Source: Bradyrhizobium sp. AT1 (lineage in GTDB: Bacteria; Pseudomonadota; Alphaproteobacteria; Rhizobiales; Xanthobacteraceae). From it: a DNA stretch of 32,460 nt. Positions 29,933-32,460 of the stretch are shown in pieces (the first letter of the stretch is position 1; every line of letters starts with the position of its first letter). Under the pieces are notes generated by a model. It ran no database searches and had not been told where the DNA came from. It saw only the letters and a program-made list of their open reading frames with translations. The translations under genes were made by a program, and so were the position numbers. The stretch spans positions 1,566,004 through 1,598,463 of the forward strand of contig NZ_JXDL01000001.1 in NCBI RefSeq assembly GCF_001590795.1. The letters are read 5' to 3'.

Positions 29933-31765
29933 TCACTCCGTGCCCACCTCGAACGCCAGCAGCACGTTGCCGGCGACACCGCTCCATTGGCCGTAGCCGG
30001 AATTGGTGTAGAGCATGCCGCCGGCGATGACCGGTCCGGGGCCGTCGATCGCGCCGCCATGGGCGGGGACACCGTTCACGGCCTTGAAATCCCTGGCGGT
30101 GTCGAACTCCCACAGCAGCTTGCCGTCAGTGGCGTAGGCGCGCAGGACACCGCTGACGCCGCCGGAGAACACCACGCCCGGGATCAGGCTCACTGCCGCC
30201 GAGAGCGCGGGGCTGCATTGCGGACGATCGCCGCAGGCGACCGGCGGCACTTCCATCGCAATCTTCCCGGTTGCGAGATCGAGGCCGAACAGGCCGCCGC
30301 CTTGGGTGGAATCGAGCTGCCGCGTGCCGTCGCGCTTGAAGCGCACGTCGGAGTTGGCGACATAGATGCGCTCGCCGTCCGCGGCCGAGCCCCATTCGCT
30401 GCCGCCGAGCGAACCGCCCTTCCCGATCCGCGTCTGCCACAGGATCTTGCCGCCGTCGTCGGGATCGAGCGCGTGCACGACGCCGGATTTCTGCGCGATG
30501 GCGAGCACGCGCTTGCCGTCGCGCAAGGTCACGAGGATCGGCGACTGGCCGAAATCATGATCGGGCCCGGGGTCTTCAGGGCAATTGGTCTTGTCGGCAC
30601 TGAAGCAGGCAACGACAAAAGCATCCTTGGGTGTCGCCTGCTGCTTCCAGAGCAGCTTCCCGGTCGCAAGCTCGAACGCCAGGATCGCATCGGCGGTCGC
30701 GGCCGGCGGGTTCGAGTAGGAATTGCTGGTCGCGACATAGACGGCATTGCGCTTCGCATCGATCGTCGGCGCCGACCAGATCGCAGCACCTGACGGGCCG
30801 AACAGCTGCGTGCCCCTGGCGTTCTTGCCGGTCGGATGCGGGACTTCCGGAATCGTGTAGGCCTGCCAGATCGTCTTGCCGGTGGCGGCATCCAGCGCCA
30901 CCACGCTGCCGCGGAAGGTACAGCATTCGTAAGTGGCTTGCGATCCGGCGGCTTCCTCGATCGAAGACACCGGCACGTAGAGCACGCCGTCATGCAGCGT
31001 CGGAGCGCCGGTGATGCGCGCGGCCGCGTGCTCCTCCACCTTCGTTTTCCAGATCAGTGCGCCGGTCGCCGCGTTCACCGCATAGGCGTTGGCGCGCAGA
31101 TCCCCGAAGAAGATCGCATACTGATCAGAGCCCGGCAGCTGCGCAAAGCTGATCGCGGCACGCACCGCCGCATCGATCGCCAACGTCCACAGCGCGCAGC
31201 CGCTTCGCGCGTCCAGCGCGTGCACCTTGCGGTCGGTGCCGCCGATGAACAGCATCCCGCCGACGATGGTCGGCGGCGCAAACGACACCGATGCGCCGGG
31301 GAACGCATAAGCCCATTTCAGCCGCAGGCGCGGCATCTGGTCCGCGGTCAGCCCCGCCATGTCGGCCGGCTGAAAGCGGCTGTTGTTGGTGTCGACGCCC
31401 CATCCGTTCCAGCGCGGACCGTCGAGGGTTTGCGGAAAATTGTTCGCCTGCTGCGCGCAGCGGCCTTCGGCGTCCGCGGGGGTGCTGCCCATCGCGATCT
31501 TGCCGGTGACGAAGGATGCGATCGCCCGGCGTTCGGCGTCGCTGCGATCCTTCGCCATTGCCGCCATACTGCCCGAGGTCAGCGCCCCCAGCACATGCTC
31601 GAACGACATCGCCTGCAGGGCGCTGCGGGCCGGCACGCGGCTCTGCGCGTCGCCATCGTGGCACTGGGCGCAATGCGCGGTGTAGAGCGCGGCCCCTTCC
31701 TGCTGCGCCCACGCTGGCGCGCTGCAGGCGATCAACACCGCGACGAAGACGGCACGTGCTCTCAT
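29933..31765 (-). CDS. Cytochrome c / PQQ dehydrogenase, polyvinyl-alcohol-dehydrogenase-like
   Basis: 610 residues. Signal peptide about 1-21 (MRARAVFVAVLIACSAPAWA), then a short cytochrome c domain with haem motif CAQCH (C32, C35, H36), then an eight-bladed PQQ propeller with repeated 'ALDA.TG...W' blades (GTDRKVHALDARSG, GSVVALDAATGKTIW, GVVHALDPDDGGKILW, ATDGKLLWEFDT). Vicinal cysteines C281/C282 (YECCTFRG) may form the ring disulfide seen in PQQ alcohol dehydrogenases. N-terminal haem plus propeller matches polyvinyl-alcohol dehydrogenase rather than quinohaemoprotein ADH, where the haem is C-terminal. ATG 31765 has CGGAG upstream. The substrate is uncertain; it should act in the periplasm with electrons passed to cytochrome c. 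Confidence 0.87.
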   Translation of the reverse strand: MRARAVFVAVLIACSAPAWAQQEGAALYTAHCAQCHDGDAQSRVPARSALQAMSFEHVLGALTSGSMAAMAKDRSDAERRAIASFVTGKIAMGSTPADAEGRCAQQANNFPQTLDGPRWNGWGVDTNNSRFQPADMAGLTADQMPRLRLKWAYAFPGASVSFAPPTIVGGMLFIGGTDRKVHALDARSGCALWTLAIDAAVRAAISFAQLPGSDQYAIFFGDLRANAYAVNAATGALIWKTKVEEHAAARITGAPTLHDGVLYVPVSSIEEAAGSQATYECCTFRGSVVALDAATGKTIWQAYTIPEVPHPTGKNARGTQLFGPSGAAIWSAPTIDAKRNAVYVATSNSYSNPPAATADAILAFELATGKLLWKQQATPKDAFVVACFSADKTNCPEDPGPDHDFGQSPILVTLRDGKRVLAIAQKSGVVHALDPDDGGKILWQTRIGKGGSLGGSEWGSAADGERIYVANSDVRFKRDGTRQLDSTQGGGLFGLDLATGKIAMEVPPVACGDRPQCSPALSAAVSLIPGVVFSGGVSGVLRAYATDGKLLWEFDTARDFKAVNGVPAHGGAIDGPGPVIAGGMLYTNSGYGQWSGVAGNVLLAFEVGTE

Positions 31766-31864
31766 GGCAGGCTCCGGCAGGTCATCGCGATACGAGATCG
31801 CGACACAACCCAAAGTCTATCGCTGGGGCAATCAGGTGCGCAATGGATGTTGCGCCCGCAGCCG

Positions 31865-32460
31865 TCACACGTCAGCGGCCATGCGGGCGGAATCCGGCAG
31901 CTCGTCCAGCCGCCACAGCCCGAGGCTCTTGTCGCGCCAGCCGCCACCGCCTTCCTCGCAGCGTTCGTCGATCAAGGCGCGCGGCGCGGGCCAATTGAAC
32001 GGCGCCTTGGTCATGTCGAGCGCGCGCCAGTCGCCATCTTCGCAATCGCGGTTGTCCTGCCATTCCGGAAACGTCGTGACCAGCAGATATTGCGCGCCGC
32101 TGTCGCGAAAGCGCGCGACGGCGCGGACGATGTTCTGAAAACTCAGATGCACCAGACAGTCCCGGCACAGGATCAGATCGGCACGCGGCAGCGCATCGCG
32201 CGTGATATCGGCCACCACGAATCGGCCGGCCAGTTCGCCGTCGGCCACACGGCGGTTGTTGGCGGCGACCAGCGAGGGCACGATATCGACGCCGGTGTAG
32301 TCGCAATCGAGCTCGAGGCGTCCGATCCAGCCCGCATCACCGCAGGGCGCATCGAGCAGCGAGCGCGCGCCGAGCCGTTGCAGCAGCGGCGGCAGCGCAT
32401 CCCGGATCGCAGCGGTCGCAGGGTCCTCGGAGCCAAGGCCCGACACGGAAGTCGCGGCCC
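31865..32460 (-). CDS. Class I SAM-dependent methyltransferase (5' end outside window)
   Basis: At least 193 residues are visible. LLDAPCGDAGWIGRLELDCDYTGVDIVPSLVAANNRR carries motif I (DAPCGDAG) and the acidic GVDI; FVVADITRDALPRADLILCRDCLVHLSF gives motifs II-III. The frame is open to the window edge, and the text before SGLGSEDPATAAIRDALPPLLQ resembles the middle of related proteins rather than a true N-terminus, so the gene probably continues to the right. The GTG at 32446 is only a possible internal start. Substrate unknown. Confidence 0.8.
   Translation of the reverse strand, partial: AATSVSGLGSEDPATAAIRDALPPLLQRLGARSLLDAPCGDAGWIGRLELDCDYTGVDIVPSLVAANNRRVADGELAGRFVVADITRDALPRADLILCRDCLVHLSFQNIVRAVARFRDSGAQYLLVTTFPEWQDNRDCEDGDWRALDMTKAPFNWPAPRALIDERCEEGGGGWRDKSLGLWRLDELPDSARMAADV

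Overview
The window reads as chromosomal DNA of a Bradyrhizobium-like alphaproteobacterium (Nitrobacteraceae). The basis is high GC content with strongly GC-biased third codon positions, several typical long imperfect palindromic repeats, and gene families common in that group: ACAD10/11-type acyl-CoA dehydrogenase with a phosphotransferase partner, CaiB/BKACE catabolic genes, DUF2231, and PQQ dehydrogenases. No rRNA, CRISPR array or intact insertion sequence was seen. The species call is inference.

Layout. 1-605: repeat-rich intergenic DNA. 606-2420: argE, then a small GIY-YIG protein gene bracketed by two related ~125-bp palindromes. 2445-5757: phosphotransferase and acyl-CoA dehydrogenase (minus strand) with a divergent TetR regulator. 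5827-6684: outer-membrane beta-barrel protein. 6834-11115: minus-strand catabolic block (RidA-like, small protein, BKACE, CoA-transferase, MFS transporter). 11241-13857: minus-strand run with a soluble PQQ-type sugar dehydrogenase lipoprotein, DUF2231 membrane protein and small proteins, preceded by an FNR/FixK-like box.

13945-16217 is the most unusual part. An intact tRNA-Gly(UCC) gene (16144-16217, minus) has a perfect 47-bp copy of its 3' part at 15071-15117 and a 17-bp remnant at 13945-13961. These split the DNA into two small tandem tRNA-flanked cassettes without an integrase. The outer one carries a Fic toxin with a coupled small partner; the inner one carries a one-helix membrane protein and a convergent HEPN-like protein. 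Just right of the tRNA gene is an apparent free-standing transcription unit (16331-16532): well-spaced promoter elements, a 14-nt sequence fully complementary to the 16S rRNA 3' end, a 14-codon ORF, internal anti-Shine-Dalgarno sequences and a strong terminator.

16564-25960: hybrid histidine kinase divergent from a solitary periplasmic binding protein, small membrane and YCII proteins, a TMEM175-like channel with an altered signature, a UvrD-family helicase, a zinc-free quinone oxidoreductase and a luciferase-like monooxygenase. 26082-32460: tRNA-Tyr, an RlmB-type rRNA methyltransferase, three small secreted proteins, tRNA-Thr, a GFA-family protein, a cytochrome c/PQQ dehydrogenase resembling polyvinyl-alcohol dehydrogenase, and a truncated methyltransferase at the right edge.
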